This document shows, piece after piece, positions 1 to 10,696 of a DNA stretch of 64,000 nucleotides; within the stretch, counting starts at the first letter, position 1; each line of letters begins with the position of its first letter. The DNA comes from Streptomyces malachitofuscus. GTDB taxonomy: Bacteria; Actinomycetota; Actinomycetes; Streptomycetales; Streptomycetaceae. The stretch is taken from NCBI RefSeq assembly GCF_014650055.1, contig NZ_BMUF01000010.1, positions 1-64,000 on the forward strand, read 5' to 3'. Position numbers and translations under genes: made by a program. A model generated the notes under the pieces. The model was not told the origin of the DNA, ran no database searches, and was given only the letters and a program-made list of their open reading frames with translations.

Positions 1-383
1 CTCAAGGAACGGACGCTTCCTTCGTACTCACCCTCTCGGGCTTTCCTCCGGGCGCTTCCCTTCGGTGTTTCCGACTCTATCAGATCTTTCCGATCCGATT
101 TCCTCGGTGCTTTCCAGGTTCACGCTTTCGCGTTTCCCTTTCCGGCGGATCCGACTTTATCAGAACTTTCGGGGCGGATTGACCGGCCTTCGTTTTCCGA
201 TTCATCGGGAGGTGCTTCCGCGAAATCAGCGTTTCGTCGAGAAGCGGCTAGATGCTCACTGTCGCCTTCCGGGTGAGACCCCGTCTCCAGGCAACTGTTC
301 GAATCTACCTCCCCGCACGTTCCGTGTCAACGGCTCCTGCGGGGCGAAGAGGAGACTAGCAGCTCATCGCGGCTCTCCGCACA
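1..383. other. Intergenic left edge, no gene seen
   Basis: No open frame here looks like a real gene: codon choice does not follow the strong G/C third-position bias of the neighbours. The first 240 bases are pyrimidine-rich on the plus strand, are poorer in GC than the rest of the window, and carry a degenerate direct repeat. The last 140 bases lie downstream of the minus-strand SpoIIM-like gene and may hold its 3' end or terminator. The window starts inside this stretch, so its full extent is unknown. Confidence 0.5.
71..172 (+). repeat. Degenerate direct repeat, 80-base spacing
   Basis: Two 22-base units at 71-92 and 151-172 share the pattern CCGACT-C/T-TATCAGA followed by CTTTC. They are spaced exactly 80 bases apart and sit among many TTTCCG words. 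This looks like an old tandem duplication in non-coding DNA. No function can be read from it. Confidence 0.5.
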
Positions 384-1391
384 TCAGGCGGCCGTGGGCA
401 CGTCGGCGCTGCGTTCGGACTCCTCGAGGTCGCCGGTTTCACCGGCACGTGCCGCACGTCCGCCCACGACATAGACGTAGGCCAGGAACGCCAGCTCGGC
501 GACGACGCCGATGGTGATGCGCGCCCAGGTGGGCAGGCCCGACGGAGTGACGAAGCCTTCGATGGCCCCGGAGACGAAGAGGACCAGGGCAAGGCCGATC
601 GCCATGGCCAGGGCCGCCCGGCCCTCTTCCGCCAAGGCCTTGCGCCGCGTGCGGGGACCCGGGTCGATGACGGTCCAGCCGAGGCGGAGTCCGGTGCCGG
701 CGGCGACGAAGACCGCTGTCAGCTCGAGGAGGCCGTGCGGCAGGACGAGGCCGAGGAAGGTGTCGAGGCGGCCGGCCGAGGACATCAGCCCGAAGCCGAC
801 GCCCAGGTTGAGCATGTTCTGGAAGAGGATCCAGAGGACCGGCAGGCCGAGGAAGACGCCCAGGATCAGGCAGAGAGCCGCGGCCCAGGCGTTGTTCGTC
901 CAGACCTGGGCGGCGAAGGAGGCCGCCGGGTTGCTCGAGTAGTACGTCTCGTACTGGCCGCCGGGGCGGGTGAGCTCCCGCAGTTCGCTGGGGGCGGCGA
1001 TGGACGCCTGAACTTCGGGGTGGGTGCCTATCCACCAGCCCAGCAGGGCCGCCACGGCGGTGGAGAGCAACGCAGTGGGCACCCACCAGTGGCGCGACTT
1101 GTAGACGGCGGCCGGGAAACTGTGGGTCAGGAAGCGCGTGGCGTCGCGCCAGGATGCACGGCGGGCACCGGTCACGGCGCTGCGCGCGCGTGCCACCAGT
1201 TGGCTGAGCCGGCCGGTCAGCTGCGGATCGGGAGCGGCCGACTGGATCAGGGAGAGGTGGGTGGCGGCACGCTGGTAGAGGACGACGAGTTCGTCGGCCT
1301 CCGCGCCGGTGAGGCGGCGCTGGCGCCGGAGGAGGGCGTCGAGGCGGTCCCACTCCGCGCGGTGGGCGGAGACGAAGACGTCGAGGTCCAT
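384..1391 (-). CDS. SpoIIM-like (stage II sporulation protein M family) integral membrane protein
   Basis: A 335-residue protein of the SpoIIM/DUF95 membrane family. An N-terminal hydrophilic helical part of about 100 residues (MDLDVFVSAHRAEW) is followed by about five hydrophobic segments. These include one near residues 105-125, a central pair around GVFLGLPVLWILFQNMLNLG, and a last pair near the C-terminus. The ATG at 1391 is preceded by GAGGAG at good spacing. The family is named after a Bacillus engulfment protein, but Streptomyces do not engulf forespores, so the role here is unknown. It is divergent from an RDD membrane gene with only 93 bases between, a pairing often seen in actinomycetes and possibly reflecting a shared envelope function. 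Confidence 0.85.
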   Translation of the reverse strand: MDLDVFVSAHRAEWDRLDALLRRQRRLTGAEADELVVLYQRAATHLSLIQSAAPDPQLTGRLSQLVARARSAVTGARRASWRDATRFLTHSFPAAVYKSRHWWVPTALLSTAVAALLGWWIGTHPEVQASIAAPSELRELTRPGGQYETYYSSNPAASFAAQVWTNNAWAAALCLILGVFLGLPVLWILFQNMLNLGVGFGLMSSAGRLDTFLGLVLPHGLLELTAVFVAAGTGLRLGWTVIDPGPRTRRKALAEEGRAALAMAIGLALVLFVSGAIEGFVTPSGLPTWARITIGVVAELAFLAYVYVVGGRAARAGETGDLEESERSADVPTAA

Positions 1392-1484
1392 CGGTGTGCC
1401 TGCTCCTCGGCTGTTCGTCGGCGGTCGGGTCATCAGCTTGGCAGACTGGCGGTGTTCGGGGCAGGTCAGGGAAGGGCGGCAGGC

Positions 1485-2435
1485 GTGAGTGAGCTGGTGA
1501 CGGGCGAGGCGGTGGCGCTGGAGTTGCGCCCCGCGAGGCTGCCCAGCAGGGCACTGGCCGTGCTGCTCGATCTGGCGGCGGCCGTGGCCGCGTACGTCGC
1601 GGTGACCATTGGACTCGTGGCTGCCACGGCCTCCCTGGATCAGGCGGCGCAGACGGCGATATCGATCGCGGTGTTCGTTCTGGTCCTGGTGGGCGGGCCG
1701 ATCGTGGTGGAGACGCTCAGCCATGGACGGTCACTCGGGAAGCTCGCGTGCGGGCTGCGGGTGGTACGGGACGACGGCGGACCGATCCGGTTCCGGCACG
1801 CCCTGGTGCGTGGGCTGATCGGCGTGATCGAGATCCTCATGACGCTGGGGGTCGTGGCCGTGATCGCCTCGCTGGTGTCGGCGCGTGGCCGGCGGCTCGG
1901 GGATGTGTTCGCGGGGACTCTGGTCGTCCGGGAACGGGTGCCGGCCGGCCGGACGGACTTCGTGCCGCCGCCTCCGCCGTGGCTGGCGGGGCGCTTCTCA
2001 GGGCTCGATCTGTCGGCGGTGCCCGATGGCCTCTGGCTCGCCGTCCGTCAGTACCTGACGCGGATGCGGCAGCTGGATCCGCAGGTCGGCTGGTCGATGG
2101 CCGAGCGGCTGGCCTCGGACCTGGCGGAGCGTACGGGGGCGCCGGTGCCGCCGGGGGTGCCGCCGGCGGCGTACCTGGCGGCGGTGGTTCAGGAGCGGCA
2201 GGCCCGTGAGGCCCGGCGGGCGTTCGGGAACGGCGCCGCCGCGGGTGGCGGGCATCTCGGTGGGTCCGGCGGGGCGGGTGCCGCGGGGGTCCCTGCGCCG
2301 CCTGCCGTCCATCCTGCCGGGGTGGTGCCGCCGGTCGTGAGCTCCCCTGTTCCGCCGGCGCATCCGGGAGCCGCGCCGCAGGGTGGGACGGTGCCGGCCG
2401 ACCGGCCCTCGACGGGGTTCGTACCGCCGGCCTAG
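1485..2435 (+). CDS. RDD family membrane protein
   Basis: A 316-residue protein. Residues about 10-150 form an RDD domain: the early arginine lies in RLPSRALAVLLDL, two hydrophobic segments follow (AAVAAYVAVTIGLV and ISIAVFVLVLVGGPIV), and the later part holds HGRSLGKLACGLRVV and a third hydrophobic stretch. Residues from about 165 onward are soluble and end in a Pro/Gly/Ala-rich tail of about 90 residues that is probably disordered. I chose the GTG at 1485 because the RDD domain begins just after it; longer upstream extensions are antisense to the SpoIIM-like gene. RDD proteins are small membrane proteins, some linked to ion transport; the substrate here is unknown. Confidence 0.82.
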   Translation: MSELVTGEAVALELRPARLPSRALAVLLDLAAAVAAYVAVTIGLVAATASLDQAAQTAISIAVFVLVLVGGPIVVETLSHGRSLGKLACGLRVVRDDGGPIRFRHALVRGLIGVIEILMTLGVVAVIASLVSARGRRLGDVFAGTLVVRERVPAGRTDFVPPPPPWLAGRFSGLDLSAVPDGLWLAVRQYLTRMRQLDPQVGWSMAERLASDLAERTGAPVPPGVPPAAYLAAVVQERQAREARRAFGNGAAAGGGHLGGSGGAGAAGVPAPPAVHPAGVVPPVVSSPVPPAHPGAAPQGGTVPADRPSTGFVPPA

Positions 2436-2454
2436 ACGGCCCGGGGACGGTCGG

Positions 2455-3069
2455 TCAGTCGAAGACCGACGGCGGTGATTCGAGGTCCTCCAGCTCGATG
2501 CCCGGTGCCGCGAGCACCACGTCGCCGGCGAGGTGCACGGCGTGCTGTTCGCCCGTGTCCAGGGCTGTGACCTGGTACTCGTCCACGGTCAGGGGGCCGT
2601 TGTCAGTGGTGTGTGTTTCTCTTCTCACCAGCGCCCAGGACTGGTCGAGGGTGCGTGGGGCGAGGACCGGATCGGTGAAGGCGACCAGGCGTACGCGGGT
2701 GGCCGTCGCGGAGGGGGTGAGGCGGAGGAGGCGGGCGGTGGCGACGAGGAAGGCGGGGGACGAGCCGGTGAAGGCGTGGGCGCGCACATTGCCTTCGGTG
2801 GCGTGGGTTCCGGTGGGGTCGGTGCGGACCCACGTGACGCCGTCCAGGGCGGCGCCGCGGACCTGCCAGCTCGCGGCGTGCAGTTCGAGGCGGATGGGGC
2901 GGCCGAGTTCGTCGAGGGCGAGGTCGACCGAGCCCAGGTGCTCGCCGGAGGGGCCGGTGAGCTGGGAGACGTAGCGCCAGCCGGAGGGGCCGGGGGCGCA
3001 GTGGAAGTGCTCTTCCGCGAGGGGGGTGTGATCGTGCGGATCGTGGAGCGAATAGCGGCCGCGGGGCAT
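2455..3069 (-). CDS. Conserved hypothetical protein, Streptomyces type
   Basis: A 204-residue soluble protein (MPRGRYSLHDPHDHTPLAEE) with no signal peptide or membrane segment. I do not recognise a named domain. The run of short beta-prone stretches (RYVSQLTGPSGEHLGSVDLALDELGRP and similar) suggests a beta-rich fold, perhaps a lipocalin- or glycolipid-binding-like barrel, but that is only a guess. It is convergent with the RDD gene (20 bases between stops). It lies about 150 bases beyond ahcY on the same strand, separated from it by two strong hairpins, so it is probably transcribed separately. The ATG at 3069 gives the most compact protein. Confidence 0.65.
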   Translation of the reverse strand: MPRGRYSLHDPHDHTPLAEEHFHCAPGPSGWRYVSQLTGPSGEHLGSVDLALDELGRPIRLELHAASWQVRGAALDGVTWVRTDPTGTHATEGNVRAHAFTGSSPAFLVATARLLRLTPSATATRVRLVAFTDPVLAPRTLDQSWALVRRETHTTDNGPLTVDEYQVTALDTGEQHAVHLAGDVVLAAPGIELEDLESPPSVFD

Positions 3070-3120
3070 GGGGGTCCTGGGTCGTGACGGTCTGGGCCGG
3101 TCTCCGGTCCGCCCAAGGGG

Positions 3121-3153
3121 GCAGGCCCCCGGCACGGGGGTGCGGGGGCCTGC
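3121..3153 (-). terminator. Hairpin between ahcY and the next gene
   Basis: Perfect 10-bp arms GCAGGCCCCC and GGGGGCCTGC flank a 13-base loop. It follows the stronger palindrome at 3172-3203 in the direction of ahcY transcription and probably acts as a second terminator. It lacks a U-tract, as is usual in Streptomyces. Confidence 0.55.
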
Positions 3154-3171
3154 TCCGGAGGACCTGCTGCC

Positions 3172-3203
3172 GGGGAGCGCGTCCGTGCACGGACGCGCTC
3201 CCC
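3172..3203 (-). terminator. ahcY terminator, 32-bp perfect palindrome
   Basis: Arms GGGGAGCGCGTCCGTG and CACGGACGCGCTCCCC are perfectly complementary with no unpaired loop beyond the central bases. The palindrome starts 17 bases past the ahcY stop, a typical Streptomyces position for a factor-independent terminator without a U-run. Confidence 0.75.
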
Positions 3204-3220
3204 GCGGCGGGAGCGTGGGC

Positions 3221-4947
<1,727 letters not shown>

Positions 4948-4987
4948 GTCACGCGCGGAGCGTCCGCGCGGTGTGTGATCGGTGCGC

Positions 4988-5968
4988 CTAGTGCTCGGTG
5001 CCGGGCGAGGCGGGGCCGCCGGGGGTGGCCTCGGGGTCCGGGCCCTTGGCGGCTTCGGTCTCGCTGTAGATGTCGGGCTCGAGGTAGATCACACGGGCGA
5101 TCGGGACGGCCTCGCGGATGCGGGACTCGGCGGCGTCGATGGCGGAGGCGATCTCGGTGGCGGTGTCGTCGTGCCGGACGGCGATCTTCGCGGCGACCAG
5201 CAGTTCCTCCGGGCCGATGTGGAGGGTGCGCATGTGGATGATGCGGGTGACGGTGTCGCCGTCGACGACGGCGGCCTCGATCTTCCGGGTCTCCTCGGCG
5301 CCCGCGGCCTCACCCAGCAGCAGCGACTTGGTCTCCACGGCGAGAACCAGGGCGATCAGGATGAGCAGGACGCCGATGCACAGGGTGCCGATGCCGTCCC
5401 AGACGCTGTCCCCGGTGGCCAGGGCCAATCCGACACCGCCGAGGGCGAGGATCAGGCCGACGAGCGCGCCGAGGTCCTCCAGGAGGACGACCGGCAGCTC
5501 GGGCGCCTTGGAGTGGCGGACGAACTCCTTCCAGGAGCGCCGGCCGCGCAGGACGTTGGACTCCTTGATGGCGGTGCGGAAGGAGAAGGTCTCGGCGATG
5601 ATCGCGAAGACGAGGACGCCGACCGGCCAGTACCAGTGCTCCAACTCGTGCGGGTGCTTGATCTTCTCGTAGCCCTCGTAGATGGCGAACATGCCGCCGA
5701 CCGAGAAGAGCACGATGGAGACGAGGAAGGCGTAGATGTAGCGCTCACGGCCGTAGCCGAAGGGGTGCTGCGGGGTGGCCTGGCGCTGCGCCCGCTTGCC
5801 GCCGACCAGCAGGAGCCCCTGGTTGCCGGAGTCGGCGAGCGAGTGCACGGACTCGGCGAGCATCGACGAGGAGCCACTGAAGAGGAACGCCACGAACTTC
5901 GCTACCGCGATCGCGAGGTTGGCGGCGAGTGCCGCCACGATCGCCTTGGTGCCGCCTGACGCGCTCAT
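4988..5968 (-). CDS. Cation diffusion facilitator (CDF) family transporter
   Basis: A 326-residue inner-membrane exporter, probably for divalent metal such as Zn or Co in exchange for protons. The N-terminal part has about six transmembrane helices: two early ones in residues 10-35, one in FLVSIVLFSVGGMFAIYEG, one near WPVGVLVFAIIAETF, and a later pair around LGALVGLILALGGVGLALA and LCIGVLLILIALVLAV. The family signature SMLAESVHSLADSGNQ in helix 2 provides the acidic metal residues. The cytoplasmic C-terminal domain (from about residue 220) holds RIIHMRTLHIGPEELLVAAKI. It is downstream of manA on the same strand with a 139-base gap. The metal substrate cannot be read from the sequence. Confidence 0.9.
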   Translation of the reverse strand: MSASGGTKAIVAALAANLAIAVAKFVAFLFSGSSSMLAESVHSLADSGNQGLLLVGGKRAQRQATPQHPFGYGRERYIYAFLVSIVLFSVGGMFAIYEGYEKIKHPHELEHWYWPVGVLVFAIIAETFSFRTAIKESNVLRGRRSWKEFVRHSKAPELPVVLLEDLGALVGLILALGGVGLALATGDSVWDGIGTLCIGVLLILIALVLAVETKSLLLGEAAGAEETRKIEAAVVDGDTVTRIIHMRTLHIGPEELLVAAKIAVRHDDTATEIASAIDAAESRIREAVPIARVIYLEPDIYSETEAAKGPDPEATPGGPASPGTEH

Positions 5969-6107
5969 GTGTTCGCGTTGTCCCTTCGTACGCCGTGGGC
6001 CCGGGCGTGCGTGCCTGCGCCGCCCGGGGCTGTGCCCGTCCTTTGACGGTGGGACATTGTTGCAGCCCGGTCGGGCGGCGGTGCGTCAGGTCGCCGTCAC
6101 GGGGTGA

Positions 6108-7259
6108 TCAGGCGACGACCGTGGCCCTGAACAGGGTTCCGGTACCCGATACGTGGGCCTGTTCACCGGCCGGGACGAACACGGACCGGCCCGGGGTCAG
6201 TTCTTGCTCGCCCGACCGCACGGAGCCGGCGGTGCAGAGCAGGATCTGCGGGGTGGCGAGGGTGAGGTCGTGGGTGGCGCCACCCTCCGGGAGGACGTAG
6301 CGGGAGAGGCGGAACTCGTCGATGGGGGTCTCGTAGACCTCCTCGCCGTCCGGGCCGGCCTCCGGACGCAGCACGCCGGGGTCGCGGGCCTCGAAGCGGA
6401 CGATGCGCAGGAGTTCGGGGACGTCGACGTGCTTGGGGGTCAGGCCGCAGCGCAGGACGTTGTCGGAGTTGGCCATGATCTCGACGCCGAGGCCGTCGAG
6501 GTAGGCGTGCGGGACGCCGGCGCCGAGGAAGAGAGCCTCCCCGGGTTGGAGCCGGACGTGGTTGAGGAGCATCGCGGCGATGACGCCGGGGTCGCCCGGG
6601 TAGTGGTGGGCGACGTCGGCGTACGGGGCGTAGGGGCCGCCGAGGCGGTCGCAGGCGGCGGCCGTCTCCGTGACGGTGCGGGCCATCTCCTCGGGGTCGG
6701 CGGTGAGGATCGCGGTGAGGACCTCGCGCAGGGCGGCCTCTTCGGGGTGTGCGTGCAGCAGGTCGACGTACGGCTTGAGGGAGTCCACGCCGAGGCCGTC
6801 GAGGAGTTCGGCGGCGCGCAGGGGGTCGCGGAAGCCGCACAGGCCGTCGAACTCGGTGAGGGCGCAGACCAGTTCGGGCTTGTGGTTGGCGTCCTTGTAG
6901 TTGCGGTGCGGGGCGGTGACGGGGACGCCTCGGCGCTCCTCGTCCGCGTAGCCCTCCTTCGCCTGGGTCAGGTCGGGGTGGACCTGGAGGGAGAGCGGTG
7001 CTCCGGCGGCGAGGAGCTTGAGCAGGAAGGGCAGGCGGGGACCGAACTTGGCGACCGTGTCCGGGCCGAGTTCCCGCTGCGGGTCGGCGTCGATCACCTC
7101 GACGAGGGTGCCCCGGTCGGTGCGGGAGGGTGCGCCGGGGTGGGCGCCCATCCACATCTCCGCCTGCGGCTCGCCGGTCGGTTCGGTGCCGAGCAGGTGC
7201 GGGATGGCGGTGGTGGAACCCCAGGCGTAGGGGCGGATGGTGTTGTCGAGGCGGTCCAT
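6108..7259 (-). CDS. manA: Mannose-6-phosphate isomerase, type I
   Basis: A 383-residue zinc enzyme interconverting fructose-6-phosphate and mannose-6-phosphate, the entry to GDP-mannose synthesis. Type I landmarks are all present: AEMWMGAHPGAPS near residue 33, SLQVHPDLTQAKEGY near residue 90 with metal-binding His, NYKDANHKPELVCALTEFDGLCGFR near residue 120, and GEALFLGAGVPHAYLDGLGVEIMANSDNVLRCG near residue 245. It belongs to a minus-strand group with the SIS protein (72 bases upstream) and manB, so isomerase and mutase are probably co-regulated. Confidence 0.96.
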   Translation of the reverse strand: MDRLDNTIRPYAWGSTTAIPHLLGTEPTGEPQAEMWMGAHPGAPSRTDRGTLVEVIDADPQRELGPDTVAKFGPRLPFLLKLLAAGAPLSLQVHPDLTQAKEGYADEERRGVPVTAPHRNYKDANHKPELVCALTEFDGLCGFRDPLRAAELLDGLGVDSLKPYVDLLHAHPEEAALREVLTAILTADPEEMARTVTETAAACDRLGGPYAPYADVAHHYPGDPGVIAAMLLNHVRLQPGEALFLGAGVPHAYLDGLGVEIMANSDNVLRCGLTPKHVDVPELLRIVRFEARDPGVLRPEAGPDGEEVYETPIDEFRLSRYVLPEGGATHDLTLATPQILLCTAGSVRSGEQELTPGRSVFVPAGEQAHVSGTGTLFRATVVA

Positions 7260-7331
7260 GGGGTTCTCTGCGTTCCTTCTGCCGGTTCTCGTGCGGGCGC
7301 GCGGGGGCGGGTCAGGGTTTCCCGGGCATGA

Positions 7332-8459
7332 TCAGGCTCCCGAGGCGAGCGCCAGGTAAACGGCGGCGAAATCCGTGACGGCGATCAGTTCCGCGAGGGT
7401 CTCCAGTTCGCCGCCCGCTTCCGGTTCCAGCTCGCTGACCGGCGTGTCATGGGTGAGGGCCAGTTCGCGGGCGGCGGGGGCGGCGGTGAGGCCGCCGATG
7501 GGGCGGTCGCGGAGCAGCACCACGCGCGCGTGGAGGGCGGGCGTCTCCTCGACACGGTCGCGGAAGAAGTCGTCCGGGTCGGCGCTGGCGGCGAGGCGGC
7601 CTGCGAGCAGGGCGCTGTGCGCGGCGAGCGCCTCGGGCAGTTCGGCGACGACGGCGGGGGTGCCGGAGAGTTCGGCGAGGGCGGCGGCGAAGCGGCGGCC
7701 CGCCGGGCCGGCCGAGACTCCTTCGGTCCATACGACGGGAAGGGCGTCGGCGACTTCGGCGGCCAGGGTCTTGGCGGGGTTGCTGTAGGCCGCGATGGCG
7801 GGTCCGCAGCGTTCGGCGATGCCGTCGAGACGGTCGGCGACCTTCTCCAGGGCGTCGGGCGGGGCGGTGAGCAGGCCCGTGCGGTCCAGGAGTGCGAGCA
7901 GCGGGGTGAGCAGTGCCCACAGGACGCCGGGCGCGGAGGCGGCGAGCGGCTCGTCCTGGTCGTAGGGGGCGGTCGCCATGGGGACGAACAGGCCGTGGGA
8001 GCCGCCGACGGCATCGGCGAGCGGGGTGCGGGCGGGGGCCACGGCGACGACGGTGCAGCCGCGGCGGTACGCCTGCTCGGAGAGCAGGGCCAGGCCGGGC
8101 TCGGTGCCGTCCGGGGTGGCGATGAGCAGCAGGTCCACGGAGCCGGCCCATCCGGGCAGCTCCCAGCGCAGGGCGCCTGCGGCGGGGGCGACGCCGGTGG
8201 GGGCGAGCCGGGTGACGGGGCTGCCCGCGCCGGCCAGGGTGCCGAGAAGGTCGGCGGTCTGGGTGGCGGCGGCGCCCGGGCCGGCGATGAGCACGGCGCG
8301 GGGGCGGCCGTCGGGCTTGAGGTCGTTGACGCCGGCCTCGGCGGCGTACCGCGCGGCGGTGCGGACGCGGGCGCCGGCTTCGGCGGCGCCGCGGAGCAGG
8401 GCGCGGCGGTCGGCCTCGGCGAGGCCCTCCGGTGAGTCGAGCAGGGATTCGTCGAGCAT
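7332..8459 (-). CDS. SIS-domain protein, sugar-phosphate isomerase-like
   Basis: A 375-residue soluble protein. The middle contains an SIS-like fold (AVLIAGPGAAATQTADLLGTLAG near residue 55), and the C-terminal half resembles the C-terminal domain of bifunctional phosphoglucose/phosphomannose isomerases (ending region FRDRVEETPALHARVVLLRD). The ATG at 8459 has GGAG nine bases upstream. Its place between manA and the Trm112-like gene upstream of manB strongly suggests work on hexose phosphates. It could be an active isomerase or a sugar-phosphate sensor; catalytic residues cannot be assigned with confidence. Confidence 0.78.
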   Translation of the reverse strand: MLDESLLDSPEGLAEADRRALLRGAAEAGARVRTAARYAAEAGVNDLKPDGRPRAVLIAGPGAAATQTADLLGTLAGAGSPVTRLAPTGVAPAAGALRWELPGWAGSVDLLLIATPDGTEPGLALLSEQAYRRGCTVVAVAPARTPLADAVGGSHGLFVPMATAPYDQDEPLAASAPGVLWALLTPLLALLDRTGLLTAPPDALEKVADRLDGIAERCGPAIAAYSNPAKTLAAEVADALPVVWTEGVSAGPAGRRFAAALAELSGTPAVVAELPEALAAHSALLAGRLAASADPDDFFRDRVEETPALHARVVLLRDRPIGGLTAAPAARELALTHDTPVSELEPEAGGELETLAELIAVTDFAAVYLALASGA

Positions 8460-8546
8460 GGGCGGCAGCTCCGATCTCCGATCGGCGGGCGTCGTCGGTG
8501 CGGGCGTCGTCGGTGCGGTGCGGTGCGCGGGGTGCCGGTGGCGGCG

Positions 8547-8717
8547 TTACGCCGGGCGGCGGGCCTCGTCGACGAGGAGGACGGGGATGCCGTCGCGGAC
8601 GGGGTATGCCAGGCCGCAGTCCTGACCGGTGCAGATCAGCTCGGTGTCCTGCTCCTTGAGGGGGGAGTGGCAGGCCGGGCAGGCGAGGATCTCCAGGAGG
8701 CCGGCTTCGAGTGGCAT
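8547..8717 (-). CDS. Trm112/YcaR-family small zinc-ribbon protein
   Basis: A 56-residue protein starting [20 protein letters not shown] and ending ARRPA before a TAA stop. The motif CPAC near residue 13, a second pair of cysteines near residues 29 and 34 (CTGQDC) and the segment [13 protein letters not shown] are characteristic of the Trm112-like (UPF0434/PF03966) family. In bacteria these are small zinc proteins of unclear role, often beside envelope or lipid A genes. Here it sits between manB and the SIS-domain gene on the same strand. It starts at an ATG 87 bases upstream of the SIS gene start. Confidence 0.88.
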   Translation of the reverse strand: MPLEAGLLEILACPACHSPLKEQDTELICTGQDCGLAYPVRDGIPVLLVDEARRPA

Positions 8718-8739
8718 GGGGGTCCCTTCACTGGGTGGA

Positions 8740-9185
8740 CGTGCTGGTCAGGGTACCGCTGGTCAGTGCTGCCCCGCGTGGGTGCCGGCCGGGGGGGTGT
8801 CTGCGCAGCCCGGCGCGTGAACGCCGACCGCGTGGGCGTGGGCCGGGGGTTTCTGCGCAGCCCGGCGCCGGCGGGGTGCCGTCGCGTCCACCCTCCCCAC
8901 TCTCGGCTTCGCTCGAGCGGGGGGAGGCACGACTGCCCGCGGATTGCGGCGGCGGGCCGCGGAGGCGGCGGAGCGGCTGCTCGCAGCCGTGTACAACGCG
9001 TAGCGCGGATCGCGGTGGGCGCGGGGCGGTCGCCTGCGGCGGGGAGGGGGCGGGGCGGGGGTGTTCGCCCGCAGTGGCTGGCGCGTCCGCACCCTCGCCT
9101 CCACCAGCGGGCACAGTCGCGCCAGTCCGAGGACGGACACCCGACCCGACCCCGCGCCACCCACCGGCCGTGGGTGGTGGGTGTG
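8740..9185. repeat. Intergenic repeat element, copy A
   Basis: This 470-base gap between manB and the Trm112-like gene holds no convincing gene. It is filled by repeat modules that recur at 13660-14246 (reverse orientation) and 24420-24715 (same orientation). Shared pieces include CTGCGCAGCCCGGCGCC, GGGGTGCCGTCGCG, TTCGCCCGCAGTGGCTGGCG and GCGCCAGTCCGAGGACGGAC. The last contains a small hairpin, GTCCG-AGGA-CGGAC. A short palindromic element (8893-8927, CACTCTCGGCTTCGCTCGAG core) is embedded in it. Confidence 0.7.
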
Positions 9186-9188
9186 CTG

Positions 9189-10556
9189 TCAGGATCTGAT
9201 GATGGTCAGGGCCTCGTCGCGGATCTTGGTCATGGTGGGTTCGTCACGGGCCTCCGCGTTCAGGCGGAGGAGCGGCTCCGTGTTGCTGGGGCGGACGTTG
9301 AACCACCAGTCGGCGGAGGTGACGGTGAGCCCGTCCAGTTCGTCCAGGGTGACGCCTTCGCGGCCCTCGTACGCGGCTCTGATCGCGGCGAGGCGGGCCG
9401 CCTGGTCGTCGACGGTGGAGTTGATCTCGCCGGAGCCGCGGTAGCGGTCGTACTGGGCGACCAGGGCGGACAGGGTGCCCTCCTGGCCGCCGAGGGCGGC
9501 GAGGACGTGCAGGGCGGCCAGCATGCCCGTGTCGGCGTTCCAGAAGTCACGGAAGTAGTAGTGCGCGGAGTGCTCGCCGCCGAAGATCGCGCCGGTCCTG
9601 GCCATCTCCGCCTTGATGAAGGAGTGGCCCACACGGGTGCGCTCCGGGGTGCCGCCGTTCTCCCGTACGACCTCGGGGACCGACCAAGACGTGATCAGGT
9701 TGTGGATGATCGTGCCCTCGCCACCGTTGCGGGCGAGTTCCCGTGAGGCCACCAGGGCGGTGATCGCGGACGGGGAGACCGGCTCGCCGCGCTCGTCGAC
9801 GACGAAGCAGCGGTCCGCGTCGCCGTCGAAGGCGAGGCCGAGGTCGGCGCCCTCCTCGCGGACCCGCTTCTGCAGATCGACGAGGTTCGCCGGGTCGAGG
9901 GGGTTGGCCTCGTGGTTGGGGAAGGTGCCGTCCAGTTCGAAGTACATCGGGACGAGGGTGAGCGGCAGGCCGGCGAAGACCGTCGGGACGGTGTGGCCGC
10001 CCATGCCGTTGCCCGCGTCGACGACGACCTTCAGGGGGCGGATCGAGGTCAAATCGACGAGTGAGCGCAGGTGCGACGCGTAGTCGTCCAAGGTGTCGCG
10101 GCGGGTGATCGTTCCAGGGGTGCCGGCGGCGGGCTCCGGGGCGCCGGACTCGCTCCACCGCTCGACGAGTTCCCGGATCTCCGCCAGGCCCGTGTCCTGG
10201 CCGACGGGCGCGGCGCCCGCGCGGCAGAGCTTGATGCCGTTGTACCGCGCCGGGTTGTGCGAGGCGGTGAACATCGCGCCCGGGAGGTTCAGGGCGCCCG
10301 AGGCGTAGTAGAGCTGGTCGGTCGAGCACAGGCCGATCTCGGTCACGTCGACGCCGTGGGCCGCCGCTCCGCGCGCGAACGCGCCCGAGAGGCCGGGGGA
10401 CGACGGCCGCATGTCGTGACCGGTGACGATGGCGGTCGCTCCGGTCACCCGCGCGAAGGCGGCGCCGAAGAGTTCGGCGAGCGTCTCGTCCCACTGGTCG
10501 GGGACGACCCCGCGCACGTCGTACGCCTTCACGATCTGCGACAGATCAGCAGCCAC
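9189..10556 (-). CDS. manB: Phosphomannomutase / phosphoglucomutase (alpha-D-phosphohexomutase)
   Basis: A 455-residue enzyme converting mannose-6-phosphate to mannose-1-phosphate for GDP-mannose. The phosphoserine loop TASHNPARYNG is near residue 95, the magnesium loop DGDADRC near residue 240, and the phosphate-binding C-terminal motif RPSNTEPLLRLNAEA near residue 425. I chose the GTG at 10556 (start VAADLSQIVKAYDVRG) because GGAAGGG precedes it by six bases; the in-frame TTG six bases earlier abuts that site and is less likely. It heads the minus-strand mannose group. Confidence 0.95.
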   Translation of the reverse strand: MAADLSQIVKAYDVRGVVPDQWDETLAELFGAAFARVTGATAIVTGHDMRPSSPGLSGAFARGAAAHGVDVTEIGLCSTDQLYYASGALNLPGAMFTASHNPARYNGIKLCRAGAAPVGQDTGLAEIRELVERWSESGAPEPAAGTPGTITRRDTLDDYASHLRSLVDLTSIRPLKVVVDAGNGMGGHTVPTVFAGLPLTLVPMYFELDGTFPNHEANPLDPANLVDLQKRVREEGADLGLAFDGDADRCFVVDERGEPVSPSAITALVASRELARNGGEGTIIHNLITSWSVPEVVRENGGTPERTRVGHSFIKAEMARTGAIFGGEHSAHYYFRDFWNADTGMLAALHVLAALGGQEGTLSALVAQYDRYRGSGEINSTVDDQAARLAAIRAAYEGREGVTLDELDGLTVTSADWWFNVRPSNTEPLLRLNAEARDEPTMTKIRDEALTIIRS

Positions 10557-10696
10557 GGCCAACCCTTCCGGAAGTCCTGTCGGTCACCACAAACTACCCG
10601 TAGAGGGTGACAGTCCGGTCGCGACCACCCGAACGTCCTTGCGGACGCCGGCGAGGCTCAGGCAGCGCACAGACGCTCAGGGCAGCATCCGGAGGG

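Noticed and set aside
280-320. A TTCGAATC word followed by CTACCTCCCCGCA, resembling the T-arm and acceptor end of a tRNA.
   Set aside because: No matching 5' acceptor strand, D-arm or anticodon stem can be built within the next 90 bases upstream.
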